In this document: positions 25,191-33,660 of the stretch, in pieces
Numbering within the stretch: the stretch's first letter is position 1
Layout: every line of letters starts with the position of its first letter
From: Luteimonas_C sp035250245
Lineage (GTDB): Bacteria > Pseudomonadota > Gammaproteobacteria > Xanthomonadales > Xanthomonadaceae
Assembly (NCBI GenBank): GCA_035250245.1
Contig: DATFFH010000069.1
Coordinates: 1-34,041 of the forward strand
Reading direction: 5' to 3'
Length of the DNA stretch: 34,041 bases
Program-made: the position numbers and the translations under genes
Notes under the pieces: model-generated
Told to the model about the DNA's origin: nothing
What the model saw: the letters and a program-made list of their open reading frames with translations, nothing else
Database searches by the model: none

Positions 25191-26138
25191 ATGCCAGCCT
25201 CTCCTCCCGCACTCCTCCTGGTCAATCTCGGCACGCCCGAAGCGCCGACGCCGCGCGCGGTGCGGCGTTATCTGGGCGAATTCCTGAGCGACCGCCGCGT
25301 CGTGCAGCTGACGCGCTGGCTATGGTGGCCGGTGCTGCATCTGGCGATTCTGCCGCTGCGCGGTCCGCGGGTGGCGGAGAAGTACGCGAAGGTCTGGATG
25401 GACGGCGGTTCGCCCTTGGCGGTGTACACGACGCGCCTGGCGCAGGCGGTGCAAGCGCGCCTGCCGCAAAGGCGGGTGGTGCATGCGATGCGCTATGGCG
25501 GCCCGTCAATCGGCGACGTACTCGCCGGCCTGCGCGCCGAAGGCGTGCGGCGTGTCACCGTGCTGCCGCTGTATCCGCAGTATTCGACCACCACCACCGC
25601 CTCGGTCGCCGATGCGCTGGCCGCGTCGGGCGAGGGTTTGGAACTGCGCATGATCGAGGATTACGCCACCGACGCCGGCTGGGTGTCGGCCGTCGCCGAT
25701 TCGATCCGCGCCCATCGCAACGGCCGCCATCTGCTGTTCTCGTTCCACGGATTGCCGCAGCGGCTGGCCGACCAGGGCGATCCTTATCCGCAGCGCTGCG
25801 AAGACAGCGCGCGCGCCGTCGCGACCGCTTTGGGCCTAGCCGCCGGCGAATGGAGCCTGAGCTATCAATCCCGTTTCGGCCGCGAACGCTGGCTGGAGCC
25901 GGCGACGACGACGGCGCTGGACGATCTGGCCGCGCGCGGCCTCGACGCCGTCGACGTGGTCTGCCCCGGCTTCGCCGTCGACTGCCTGGAAACGCTGGAG
26001 GAAGTGGCGATGATGCTGGCCGCGCGCTTCGCCGAACGCGGCGGTCGCTTGAACTACATCCCGTGCTTGAACGATGCGCCGGCCCATGCCGACGCGCTGG
26101 CCGCGCTGGCCGAACGCGAGGACTGGATCGGTGCGTGA
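25191..26138 (+). CDS. hemH: Ferrochelatase
   Basis: Inserts ferrous iron into protoporphyrin IX, the last step of protoheme synthesis. The 315-residue product shows the family opening LLLVNLGTPEAPTPRAVRRY and LGEFLSDRRVV, then YGGPSIGDVL, VLPLYPQYSTTTTASV, the metal-binding histidine in LLFSFHGLPQR (His186), SYQSRFGRERWLEP, and the acidic site FAVDCLETLEE (Glu267/270). The start at 25191 puts the conserved strand at residue 8, as in homologues; the frame is open upstream but only through repeat DNA. Membrane-associated, no transmembrane helix seen. Overlaps the next gene by 8 bases. Confidence 0.97.
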   Translation: MPASPPALLLVNLGTPEAPTPRAVRRYLGEFLSDRRVVQLTRWLWWPVLHLAILPLRGPRVAEKYAKVWMDGGSPLAVYTTRLAQAVQARLPQRRVVHAMRYGGPSIGDVLAGLRAEGVRRVTVLPLYPQYSTTTTASVADALAASGEGLELRMIEDYATDAGWVSAVADSIRAHRNGRHLLFSFHGLPQRLADQGDPYPQRCEDSARAVATALGLAAGEWSLSYQSRFGRERWLEPATTTALDDLAARGLDAVDVVCPGFAVDCLETLEEVAMMLAARFAERGGRLNYIPCLNDAPAHADALAALAEREDWIGA

Positions 26139-26973
26139 GTTCGCGCTGCAGACCCGCAGCGGCGAGATGCGCGGCCTGCGCAACGATCGCGTCGGTGCGC
26201 CGCGGGTGCTGGCGCTGCACGGTTGGCTGGACAACGCCGCCAGCTTCGTGCCGCTGGCGCCGTATCTGGACGACGTCGATCTGGTCGCGATCGATTTGCC
26301 AGGCCACGGCCGCTCCGCGCATCTGGCGCCGGGCGTGGACTATTCGTTCGCCTATGCGCTGCATTCGGTGCTGGATGCCGCCGATGCGCTCGGCTGGCAG
26401 CGTTTCGCCCTGCTCGGGCATTCGATGGGCGCCGGCATCGGCAGCCTGGTCGCCGCCGGTTGTCCGCAGCGGATCGAACGCGGCGTATTCATCGAAGCCC
26501 TGGGCGCGCTGGCGGAAGTGCCCGAACGCACGGTCGAGCGCATGCGCGAAGCGGTCGCGGCCACGCGCGCGCTGCCGGGCAAGACATTGCGTGTCTTTCC
26601 GGAGCTGGCGCCCGCGATCCAGGCGCGGATGAGGGCGAACAATTTGAGCGAGCCGGTGGCGCGCTTGCTGGTGGAACGCGGCACCGTCGCGGTCGACGGC
26701 GGCTACGTCTGGTCCAGCGATCCGCGGCTCACCTTGCCGACCATGACCCGCATGACCGAGCCGCAGATCCGCAATCTGGTCGCCGGCATCGAATGTCCGG
26801 CGAAAGTCGTGTTCGCCGATCCTGCGCAGCCTTATTTGCCCGATGCGCTGCGCCGCGGACGCGTCGCGCTGATGCCGCACGGCGAGCTGATCGTCTTGCG
26901 TGGCGGCCATCATCTGCACATGGAACAGCCGCAGGACGTGGCCGAGGCGATTGGCGATTTCTTCCTGGCCTAA
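26131..26973 (+). CDS. Alpha/beta-fold hydrolase
   Basis: 280 residues from GTG 26131, preceded by GAGG at good spacing and overlapping the hemH stop by 8 bases. Typical hydrolase blocks: oxyanion strand LALHGWLDNAASFVPLAPYL, VAIDLPGHGRS, nucleophile elbow LLGHSMGAG (Ser98), a cap domain rich in Arg/Ala helices (EVPERTVERMREAVAATRAL), and the catalytic histidine near HGELIVLRGGHHLHMEQP. Small esterases of this kind commonly follow hemH in xanthomonads; a link to heme is not established. Substrate unknown. Confidence 0.85.
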   Translation: MREFALQTRSGEMRGLRNDRVGAPRVLALHGWLDNAASFVPLAPYLDDVDLVAIDLPGHGRSAHLAPGVDYSFAYALHSVLDAADALGWQRFALLGHSMGAGIGSLVAAGCPQRIERGVFIEALGALAEVPERTVERMREAVAATRALPGKTLRVFPELAPAIQARMRANNLSEPVARLLVERGTVAVDGGYVWSSDPRLTLPTMTRMTEPQIRNLVAGIECPAKVVFADPAQPYLPDALRRGRVALMPHGELIVLRGGHHLHMEQPQDVAEAIGDFFLA

Positions 26974-26978
26974 GGGCT

Positions 26979-27077
26979 TTTTGTAGGAGCGGCTTTAGCC
27001 GCGAGCTTTCTCCTTCAAATCGCTGCGATCTCGCGATTTTGGTGGAAGAGCTCGCGGCTAAAGCCGCTCCTACAAAA
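26979..27077. repeat. Large REP-like palindrome, copy 2
   Basis: TTGTAGGAGCGGCTTTAGCC ... and its reverse complement, with inner GCGAGCTTTC/GGAAGAGCTCGC and a loop of about 30 bases. It lies between convergent genes (hydrolase and the 27090-27806 gene), a good site for a two-way terminator. Confidence 0.9.
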
Positions 27078-27089
27078 GCCAAGCCTCGA

Positions 27090-27806
27090 TCAGCCCCCCG
27101 CAGCCACGCTGCAATCCACGCCGAAACGCATCGAAAACCGCAAGCCGTCGATGCTGAACTCGTAGCCGCGCGCGTCGTACTCGATACGCGCCACCGCAGT
27201 CGCCGGCGCGCCGCGGGCGATCGCATTGCGCCACAGGCGCGAGAACGCGCAGACCGGCGCCGGCGCGGTTGCGGCAGGCGCGCGTCCGCTGGGCGGATCC
27301 GCGCGGCGTTGCATGCCGCGATTGAAATATTGATAAGACGCGCTGCCCGAAGCGCCGATGCTGCGCACCGAGCGGAATTCCCAGGGCCGCGACACTTCCA
27401 CTTGCACCTGCTCGTACCAGCGTCCGTCCGCGTTGCCGCCGGCGCCGACCGGCGGCGCCTTCGCCGGCGCGGGCACTTCGCGCAGGAAATGGTAGCGCGC
27501 GTTCGGCGAAGGCCGGTATTCGGCTTCCAGATCCATCGTGCCGTCGCTGCGCACGAAGCGCGCGTCGATCGACAGGAGCCGCACATCCGCACCGGCGAAT
27601 GCGGCCACCTGCGCGTAGCCGGCCACCGGATCGAAGCGGCTCGGATCGCCCGGCGGCGGCACCGTGTGCGCGAGCTTGCTGCTGGAGTAGAAGAAGATCG
27701 CCGCGATCAGCAGGCCGAACGCCACCACGGCCAGCACCGCCAAGCCCAGGCAGCCGCCGAGCAGCTTGGCGCGCGTTCCGGTGGAGAGCGGCGTGGCTTT
27801 GCGCAT
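27090..27806 (-). CDS. Membrane-anchored hypothetical protein (238 aa)
   Basis: Strong Shine-Dalgarno (GGAGGG) before the ATG at 27806. The product has a cytoplasmic basic start (MRKATPLSTGTRAKLLGG), one membrane helix (about residues 18-41), and a roughly 195-residue domain predicted to face the periplasm. It is beta-rich (DVRLLSIDARFVRSDGTMDL, YHFLREVPAP, WYEQVQVEVSRPWEF) with two cysteines near the C-terminus that could form a disulfide (VCAFSRLW and FGVDCS). I do not recognise the family. Transcribed after the YgjP-type gene with a 49-base gap. Confidence 0.7.
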   Translation of the reverse strand: MRKATPLSTGTRAKLLGGCLGLAVLAVVAFGLLIAAIFFYSSSKLAHTVPPPGDPSRFDPVAGYAQVAAFAGADVRLLSIDARFVRSDGTMDLEAEYRPSPNARYHFLREVPAPAKAPPVGAGGNADGRWYEQVQVEVSRPWEFRSVRSIGASGSASYQYFNRGMQRRADPPSGRAPAATAPAPVCAFSRLWRNAIARGAPATAVARIEYDARGYEFSIDGLRFSMRFGVDCSVAAGG

Positions 27807-27855
27807 GGGGTTCCCTCCAGTGCGGCCTCGAACTCGGAGAACGCGGCCGGCGCGC

Positions 27856-28632
27856 TCAGCCGGACAGCAGCGCGCGCAGTTCGGCTTTCAGGCGCCGGCC
27901 TTCGGCGTGGAAATAATCGCGCTCGTCGCGCCAGCGCGGAAAGCGCGCTTCGACCTCGCGCCAGAACGCGCGCGAATGGTCGGGGCGGATCAGATGGCAA
28001 AGCTCGTGCACCAGCACGTATTCGAACGCCGAAGGCCGGGCCAGGACCAGGGCCAGATCGAGCGCGACCACATCGTCCGGGCTCAGCGAGCCCCATTGCG
28101 AGGACATCACTTTCAATTGCACCCGCAGCGGCGGACGCGGCAGCGTGGGCAGGTAATGCGGCAGCCAGCGGCCGAGATCGGCGCGGGCCTGGGCCTCGTA
28201 GAAATCGCGCACCGCGCGCCGCATCGCCGGTTCGCCGGCGCGCGCGGGCAGATCGAAACGCAGGCCGTCGCCGTCTTCCTGCAGGCGCGCATAACGGCCC
28301 TCGCCCCAATGCAACGGCAGCGATGCGTCGCGCAGCGGCAACGACGCAGTTTCGCCGCGGACCAGATGCGGCAGCGATGCCATCGCGAAATGGTCGATCT
28401 GCCGCGCCAGCCAATCGCGATGTTCGGCGACGAAGCGGTCGCCCGACACCAGGCTGGCGCGCAGCGGCAGGCTCAGGCGCGCGCCGCGCTCGTCCACCGA
28501 CAGGCGCAGGCGCCGCGCGCGCGGATCGCGCACGCGCAGGATCTCGACGTTGCGGCCGTCGGCCAGTTCGAACGACAGCAGGTCGCGCGTGGGCCGGGGC
28601 TTCGGCGCGATCAGGCGGAATGCGGAGGGCAT
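27856..28632 (-). CDS. YgjP-type (DUF45) zinc metallopeptidase
   Basis: 258 residues. The zinc-binding HELCH motif is at 209-213 (VLVHELCHLIRP) with a third ligand likely His219 (DHSRAFW). It is preceded by SSQWGSLS, the counterpart of the family's SrWGSCS motif, and LDLALVLARPS. The N-terminal half matches the YgjP layout with repeated RxLRLSV strands. It is a SprT-like/WLM-type metallopeptidase fold; such proteins have been linked to restriction-modification or housekeeping proteolysis, but substrates are unknown. I chose the ATG at 28632; earlier frame is repeat DNA. Confidence 0.85.
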   Translation of the reverse strand: MPSAFRLIAPKPRPTRDLLSFELADGRNVEILRVRDPRARRLRLSVDERGARLSLPLRASLVSGDRFVAEHRDWLARQIDHFAMASLPHLVRGETASLPLRDASLPLHWGEGRYARLQEDGDGLRFDLPARAGEPAMRRAVRDFYEAQARADLGRWLPHYLPTLPRPPLRVQLKVMSSQWGSLSPDDVVALDLALVLARPSAFEYVLVHELCHLIRPDHSRAFWREVEARFPRWRDERDYFHAEGRRLKAELRALLSG

Positions 28633-28694
28633 GGCGATATCGTAACCGCGGAGCGTTGCAATGCGTAGTCGATGGCGCAGTCCCGCGGCTGTTG

Positions 28695-28810
28695 CCCCCT
28701 TTGGAAAAGGGGGCGAATCGCCGCAGGCGATGGGGGATTTGCTTTTGCTTCTCGAAGGCAAAGCAAAGGCAAAAAGCAAATCCCCCTTGATCCCCCTTTT
28801 TCAAAGGGGG
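28695..28810. repeat. Nested palindromic element between rdgC and the YgjP gene
   Basis: CCCCCTTTGGAAAAGGGGG opens it and TCCCCCTTTTTCAAAGGGGG closes it, with an inner pair GGGGGATTTGCTTTTGC / GCAAAAAGCAAATCCCCC. The two ends can also pair with each other. Different sequence from the other repeat families of the window; probable xanthomonad intergenic repeat, also a candidate terminator for rdgC. Confidence 0.8.
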
Positions 28811-28826
28811 AAACAGCAAAGCGCAT

Positions 28827-29732
28827 TCAGCTTTCGGCGCGGCTCAGCTTCAATGCCGGCTCCAGCACCGCGAACAGTCGCTTCAATTCGCCCGCCATCA
28901 GCGCGAAGCGCGCGTCCAACTCGGCGCGAATGTCCTCGCGCTCGGTGCTTTCCAACTGGTCGACCGCGCCATCCAGGAATTTCAGCTTGCGGATCACCAG
29001 ATCCTCGCCGAGCACGAACGACACGTGGTCGTCCAAGGTCAACGCCAGGCGCGTCACCTGTTTGCCGGCTTCCAGATGTTTGGCGATCTCATCGGCCTGC
29101 AATTCCTGGTGCTGGCATTTGACGACCGCGCCGTGTTCGGCGGCGTCCTTCAACTCGCATTCGTCGCCCAGCGAGAGACCTTCGGGCAGGCGCTCGCCGG
29201 CGATCCAGCCAGTCAGTACGCTGCGCGGCGCCACTTCGGCGTTCAGCGGCAAGGCGGGGAAGCTGCCCAGCGCATGGCGGATCTCGGACACCACCGCCTC
29301 GGCGTTCTTGCGCGAAGAGGTGTCGACGATGCACAAGCCGTGCTCCAGGTCCAGCATCGCATCGGTGCGCGTGGGGCGGACGAAGGCGCGCGGCAGCAGT
29401 TCGGCGACCAGGTCTTCCTTCAATCGCTTGCGCGCGCGGCCACCGAGCTTGCGGCCTTCCTTTTCCTCGATTTCGGCCATTTTCTTGCCGAGCAGATCGT
29501 TGACCACGGCTGCGGGCAGCAATTTGTCCTCGCCGCCGACCGTCAGCCAGATCGCATCGTCGATGCGGTGCGACAGCGCTTCGGCATCGCGGCCGAAGGG
29601 CGAGACGAAGCCGCGCGAGGAAAGGTCCATCGGGCCGACGGGTTTGAGCTGCACGTCGGCCAGGTGCGTGTCGAGCTCGGACAGGTCGAGCGAAGTCGGG
29701 AAGCGGAACAGGGTTAGGTTTCTGAAGAACAT
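28827..29732 (-). CDS. rdgC: Recombination-associated protein RdgC
   Basis: 301 residues forming a ring-shaped, non-specific double-stranded DNA-binding protein that moderates RecA activity and replication restart. Conserved opening MFFRNLTLFRFP, GPMDLSSRGFVSPFGR, KLLPAAVVNDLLGKKMAEIE, EKEGRKLGGRARKRLKED, FVRPTRTDAMLDLEHGLCIVD and the C-terminal DHVSFVLGEDLVIRKLKFLD. Length and motifs leave little doubt. It follows ttcA on the same strand after 279 bases containing a palindrome, so probably its own transcription unit. Confidence 0.96.
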   Translation of the reverse strand: MFFRNLTLFRFPTSLDLSELDTHLADVQLKPVGPMDLSSRGFVSPFGRDAEALSHRIDDAIWLTVGGEDKLLPAAVVNDLLGKKMAEIEEKEGRKLGGRARKRLKEDLVAELLPRAFVRPTRTDAMLDLEHGLCIVDTSSRKNAEAVVSEIRHALGSFPALPLNAEVAPRSVLTGWIAGERLPEGLSLGDECELKDAAEHGAVVKCQHQELQADEIAKHLEAGKQVTRLALTLDDHVSFVLGEDLVIRKLKFLDGAVDQLESTEREDIRAELDARFALMAGELKRLFAVLEPALKLSRAES

Positions 29733-29760
29733 CTAGGGTCCAAAGAGGTGTGCGGCTTGC

Positions 29761-29860
29761 TTTTGTAGGAGCGGCTTTAGCCGCGAGCTTTCTTTATCAA
29801 ATCGCTGCGGTAACACGATTTTGAAGGAAAGAGCTCGCGGCTAAAGCCGCTCCTACAAAA
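29761..29860. repeat. Large REP-like palindrome, copy 3
   Basis: Exactly 100 bases from TTTTGTAGGAGCGGC to GCCGCTCCTACAAAA, with the same inner arms and an unmatched loop of about 28 bases that differs from the loops of copies 1 and 2. Lies 28 bases upstream of the rdgC start, downstream of ttcA. Confidence 0.9.
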
Positions 29861-30011
29861 AAGCGCAAAAGCGGGAGCGAAAGTCGCTGGATTGCATGCC
29901 GCATCCTGCGGCAAGCCCTTCGGGTCATCGCTGGGCGATGCCCGCTCCGGCATCCATGCCTTCGCAGTCCCGCTTTCGCGGGAATGACGGCTTAAGAGCG
30001 GAGGCATCGAA
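29861..30011. other. Repeat-rich spacer downstream of ttcA
   Basis: Short hairpins only: GCCGCATCCTGCGGC near 29898-29912 and CCCGCTTTCGCGGG near 29969-29982, the latter followed by AATGACGG, a widespread proteobacterial intergenic repeat. The tandem hairpins directly downstream of ttcA may terminate its transcript. No ORF supported. Confidence 0.5.
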
Positions 30012-30908
30012 TTATGCCGCGTCGTCGTCGCTGTGCGGCGCGTCGGCCAACCAGGCGTGCGCATCGGGCAGCTCGTCGGCGCCGCGCCGACCCAAGGCCA
30101 TGAAATCGAACAGCTTCGGATCGCTCAGCTGCGACGGCCGGATGTCTCCGAGCGCCCGCGAAATCTGTTCGATCCGTCCCGGCGTTTCTTTTTCCCAAGC
30201 TTCCAGCATCCGCTTCACCTGCTTGCGCTGCAGGTTTTCCTGCGAGCCGCACAGGTTGCAGGGGATGATCGGAAAATCCTTGGCTTGCGCATAGGCGGCG
30301 ATGTCGTCCTCGCGCACGTAGGCCAGCGGCCGGATCACCACGTGCTTGCCGTCGTCGCTGAGCAGCTTGGGCGGCATGCCGCTGATCTTGGAATGGAAGA
30401 ACAGGTTCAGGAAGAACGTGGCCACCAGGTCGTCGCGGTGATGGCCCAGCGCGATCTTGGTGAAGCCTTCCTGCTCGGCGTAGGTGTACAGCGCGCCGCG
30501 GCGCAGGCGCGAGCACAGCGAGCACATGGTCTTGCCTTCCGGCACGACGCGGGTGACGACCGAATAGGTGTCCTGCTCGAGAATCTTGTAGGCGACGCCG
30601 ATCGATGCCAGATACTGCGGCAGCACGTGCTCCGGGAAGTCGGGCTGCTTCTGGTCCAGGTTCACCGCCACCAGTTCGAACTTCACCGGCGCCTTGGCCT
30701 GCAACTGCAGCAGGATGTCCAGCATCGTGTAACTGTCCTTGCCGCCGGACAGGCAGACCATCACCTTGTCGCCTTCTTCGATCATGCCGAAATCGGCGAT
30801 CGCGCGGCCCACCTGGTGGCGCAGGCGCTTGGCCAGGCGCAGCTGTTCGTGCGCGCCGCGGTCGCGGGCGCGGGGCAATGGTGGCGCCAGGGGCAGGACG
30901 GTGCTCAT
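30012..30908 (-). CDS. ttcA: tRNA 2-thiocytidine biosynthesis protein TtcA
   Basis: 298 residues; thiolates C2 of cytidine 32 in certain tRNAs using ATP and an iron-sulfur cluster. PP-loop SGGKDS (residues 54-59), CXXC motifs CSLC (129-132) and CNLC (217-220), and LGHHRDDLVATFFLNLFF between them, all as in the TtcA family. With mnmG at the other end of the window it is the second tRNA-modification gene, but unlinked. Divergent from the YdcH-like gene (69 bases apart). Confidence 0.96.
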   Translation of the reverse strand: MSTVLPLAPPLPRARDRGAHEQLRLAKRLRHQVGRAIADFGMIEEGDKVMVCLSGGKDSYTMLDILLQLQAKAPVKFELVAVNLDQKQPDFPEHVLPQYLASIGVAYKILEQDTYSVVTRVVPEGKTMCSLCSRLRRGALYTYAEQEGFTKIALGHHRDDLVATFFLNLFFHSKISGMPPKLLSDDGKHVVIRPLAYVREDDIAAYAQAKDFPIIPCNLCGSQENLQRKQVKRMLEAWEKETPGRIEQISRALGDIRPSQLSDPKLFDFMALGRRGADELPDAHAWLADAPHSDDDAA

Positions 30909-30977
30909 CGGCCGGCCATTTTAGCGGCAGATGACGCGATGACGCCCGCGCCGGCCGCCGTGTAAGCTCAAGCCACG

Positions 30978-31187
30978 ATGCAATCGCCTCCCGATCCCGC
31001 CGCGACGGCCCTGCGCCTGGTCGAGCTGAAGCTCGAACACCGCGACCTGGACGCGGCCATCGCCAAGCTGCAGGCCGACATCGAGGCCGACGAGCTGTCG
31101 ATCAAGCGGATGAAGAAGCGCAAGCTGGCGCTGAAGGACGCGATCGCGAAGCTGGAATCGGCATTGATTCCGGACGAACCGGCTTGA
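30978..31187 (+). CDS. YdcH-family (DUF465) small coiled-coil protein
   Basis: 69 residues, almost entirely helical. LRLVELKLEHRDLDAAIAKL and DELSIKRMKKRKLALKDAI match the DUF465 pattern of an N-terminal 'L..EH..LD..I..L' helix and a C-terminal 'L...K..LKD.I' helix. Soluble, no signal. Function of the family is unknown. Ends 8 bases before the convergent gene. Confidence 0.85.
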   Translation: MQSPPDPAATALRLVELKLEHRDLDAAIAKLQADIEADELSIKRMKKRKLALKDAIAKLESALIPDEPA

Positions 31188-31195
31188 GCGGCCGC

Positions 31196-31720
31196 TCAAT
31201 ACCGCTCCAGCGCTTCCAGCAGCAGACGTCCTCGATCCGTAATCCACACATCGGTCAGCCGGAAGCCGTGCCGCACCAGATCCGCTCGCAGCAGGGCATA
31301 GACGAACCACGCGGTCTGGGCTGGCGCGGCGTCCAGGGGCAGCAGGCTTTCGACGCTTCGCGAGGCGCGGTCGAACGCCTCGGCGTTTTCCGTCGCATCG
31401 CTCCGGTCGCGCGCCGCGCGCAGGAAGTCGCGGAGCGCCGGGACGGCTTGTTCCGGAGCGCAATCGCAATAGCCCAGTTCCCGGCGCAACGTCGCGAGCA
31501 GCGCTTCGCGGTTGTCGATCGGCGGCCAGGGCCGTTCCATTCCTTCCTCTGCGCCGGCCAGCCGGTAGGTTTCCGCCGCAGACAGGGCGTACGCCGCGCC
31601 GATCGCGTCGAGCGCTTCGGGTATGCCCAGGCCATCGCGCCGGGCGGTGCGGTAAGCCGCTTCCGGATTCACGCCTTCCTCTTTCAGCATGCGGTAACGG
31701 GAGCGAAGGTCGTGCGTCAT
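31196..31720 (-). CDS. Hypothetical protein (174 aa)
   Basis: Starts at ATG 31720; the frame is open further upstream but would overlap the divergent gene at 31815. No signal peptide or membrane helix. The N-terminal third is helical with a repeated pattern (YRTARRDGLGIPEALDAIGA, ALSAAETYRLAG), the middle carries a CDC pair (GYCDCAPEQ), and the C-terminus resembles a small winged-helix or strand-turn (LVRHGFRLTDVWITDRGRLL). I do not recognise the family. It converges on the YdcH-like gene. Confidence 0.6.
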   Translation of the reverse strand: MTHDLRSRYRMLKEEGVNPEAAYRTARRDGLGIPEALDAIGAAYALSAAETYRLAGAEEGMERPWPPIDNREALLATLRRELGYCDCAPEQAVPALRDFLRAARDRSDATENAEAFDRASRSVESLLPLDAAPAQTAWFVYALLRADLVRHGFRLTDVWITDRGRLLLEALERY

Positions 31721-31814
31721 CGCGCGAACATACCGCAGACCGCCGAAAGGCGCGGGGTCTCGACGGAACGGCCTTCGCACGCCAGAATCGGAACGTAAAC
31801 CAGGGTAGGGATGC

Positions 31815-32489
31815 ATGGCGTTCAAGGACGGCGAACTGGCGCGCGCGGCGCGACACACCGGATGGCGGATCGCAGCGGCCGTAGGATTGGCCGCCATCGT
31901 CTGCGTGGCCGCGTTCGGCGGTTTCCGCAAGGCCGAAAAAGGCGTGCTGGCCAAGCCGCCGCTCGCCGCCGGACAGCGCGTCGACGCGGGCGCGCTGGCG
32001 ATCACGCCGCTGCAGGCCTGGGTCGACGACCGTACGCCGTTCGGCATCCGCACCGGCCGTCCCGAGCAATACCTGATGCTGCGCGCTCGGGTGGAAAACC
32101 TCACCGACACCGGCTACAGCGTCTACAGCTATCTTTCCAGCGATCTGGTGCTGTTCACCGATCCGATCGGCGGCACGCCGCCCGGCCTGGTACCGGAAGC
32201 GCTGCCGCCGCCCGGCCAGCCGCAAACCATGAAGGCCAGCAGCCTGTCGCTGGCCGGCGACCGCAGCTTCGACGTGGCGATCCTGCCGCGGCTGCCGGTG
32301 GTCGTGGATCTGGCCTGGAAACTGCCGAGCGACCGCAAGATTCCGGCGAAGCTGGTCTGGGGCGTGTTCGGCCGCGAACATACCGAACAGACCTTCCTCA
32401 CCCGCGAAGCCGGCTGGCTGAAAGCCAACGGCAAGGCGCGCTGGGAGTTGGCGGTGGAAGATCGCCGCACGCCGGGGGCTTCGCTTTGA
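31815..32489 (+). CDS. Membrane-anchored beta-rich protein, first of three (224 aa)
   Basis: Ribosome binding site AGGG upstream; ATG at 31815 (a second ATG at 31811 is in another frame). A basic start (RHTGWR), one helix (about residues 16-35), then an extracytoplasmic domain with strands such as YLMLRARVENLTDTGYSVYS and VDLAWKLPSDRKIPAKLVW, reminiscent of DUF4352-type immunoglobulin-like domains. No enzymatic motif. It overlaps the next gene (TTGA), so the three genes are translationally linked. Confidence 0.7.
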   Translation: MAFKDGELARAARHTGWRIAAAVGLAAIVCVAAFGGFRKAEKGVLAKPPLAAGQRVDAGALAITPLQAWVDDRTPFGIRTGRPEQYLMLRARVENLTDTGYSVYSYLSSDLVLFTDPIGGTPPGLVPEALPPPGQPQTMKASSLSLAGDRSFDVAILPRLPVVVDLAWKLPSDRKIPAKLVWGVFGREHTEQTFLTREAGWLKANGKARWELAVEDRRTPGASL

Positions 32490-33076
32490 AGCGCTGGACG
32501 AGCCTGGCTTTGATCGCCTTGGCGCTGGTCGCCATCGTCGCCCTGCGCAAGGCCGAACCGGGCTACGCGGAAAAAGTCGCGCCGGTGCTGGTGCCGGGCG
32601 TGCGCGACCAGCGCGTGGCGGGACGCAACTTCGCGGTGAAAATCGGCAATGTGAAAGTCGCGCGCGCTTATCTCACCCAGGGCGCGTTCTCGTCGTCCGA
32701 ACCGGTGACGGTGCGTAGCAGCGGCGTGTGGCTGTCGGTGCTGGCCGAAGTGGAAGCGCTGCAGAAACCGGGCTACGTCAGCGCGCAACTGCGCACGCGC
32801 GACGGCCTGATCTATCCCGCCGCCGGCGACAGCCGTCCGAAAGTGCCCGGCATCCAGCTGACCGACCGCGCGCTCGCGGTCGGCCTGCCGGAAAAGGGTG
32901 CGTATTTCTTCGAAGTGCCGCCAGACCGCCTGGAAGGCCTGCGCCTGCAGTTGTTCTGGGGCGGACTGACGCCGCCGAACCTGGACACGCTGCTGGACAT
33001 CGACTTGGGCATCGACGCCGCGCGCAGCCGCGAACTGCTGGCCAAGGCGCCGGCCGAACTGAATCTGCGCCCATGA
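32486..33076 (+). CDS. Membrane-anchored beta-rich protein, second of three (196 aa)
   Basis: Starts at TTG 32486, overlapping the previous stop. N-terminal helix (KRWTSLALIALALVAIVALR), then an extracytoplasmic domain with VWLSVLAEVEALQKPGYVSA and LRTRDGLIYPAAGDSRPKVP, which lines up in style with the corresponding strands of its two neighbours, and FFEVPPDRLEGLRLQLFWG. The rare start codon rests on the tight overlap and on the helix beginning directly after it. Function unknown. Confidence 0.7.
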   Translation: MKRWTSLALIALALVAIVALRKAEPGYAEKVAPVLVPGVRDQRVAGRNFAVKIGNVKVARAYLTQGAFSSSEPVTVRSSGVWLSVLAEVEALQKPGYVSAQLRTRDGLIYPAAGDSRPKVPGIQLTDRALAVGLPEKGAYFFEVPPDRLEGLRLQLFWGGLTPPNLDTLLDIDLGIDAARSRELLAKAPAELNLRP

Positions 33077-33660
33077 ACGCCGACGCCGACTTCCGCTGGT
33101 GGGGTAGCAACCGGCTGTGGCTGCTCGGCGCCGCGGCGCTGGGCGCGGTCGCCTTCGTCTGGCCCTATCGCGAAGCTTTGCGCGAATACCAGCGCACCGA
33201 TCCTTCCTATCCCATCGACGTCGCCGCCGGCGCCTGGGCGCCGTACGAAGGCGCGCGCTGGCGCGTGGTCGACGCGCAATGGCGCGAGGCGGGCCCCGGC
33301 ACGCCGTTCAAGACGCGCGAGGATGCGGCGGTGGTGATCGTGCGTTACGAGGTGATCATCGACAAAGGCCTGTCCGCGCAGAAATTCGACGCCTGCAAAG
33401 GCCGGCTTTCGGATTCGCAAGGCCGCGAATGGGAAGCCAATCCCGGCGCATTGTCGCGCTACCGCAGCGAACTGCCGAATACCTGCGGCAGCTATTACGA
33501 GCGCGGCAGTTTCGACAGGATCCCCGCGCCGAACGGCCGCCCGTTCCGTTTCGAGCATGTGTTCCTGGTGCCGAAAAGCCAAAGCCTGCGCGGCCTGCAT
33601 CCGCAGATCCGCATGCCCGCGCCGGACAAGCCGGGCAGTTATCTGCGCTTCGATCTTTAG
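33073..33660 (+). CDS. Membrane-anchored beta-rich protein, third of three (195 aa)
   Basis: ATG at 33073 overlaps the previous stop (ATGA). Helix at about residues 14-28 (LWLLGAAALGAVAFVW), then an extracytoplasmic domain with VVIVRYEVIIDKGLSAQKFD, CKGRLSDSQGREW and RYRSELPNTCGSYYER. The two cysteines may form a disulfide. GRPFRFEHVFLVPKS gives a long edge strand. Same general plan as the two preceding proteins, suggesting duplication or a complex of three related anchors. Stop overlaps the convergent gene by 4 bases. Confidence 0.7.
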   Translation: MNADADFRWWGSNRLWLLGAAALGAVAFVWPYREALREYQRTDPSYPIDVAAGAWAPYEGARWRVVDAQWREAGPGTPFKTREDAAVVIVRYEVIIDKGLSAQKFDACKGRLSDSQGREWEANPGALSRYRSELPNTCGSYYERGSFDRIPAPNGRPFRFEHVFLVPKSQSLRGLHPQIRMPAPDKPGSYLRFDL

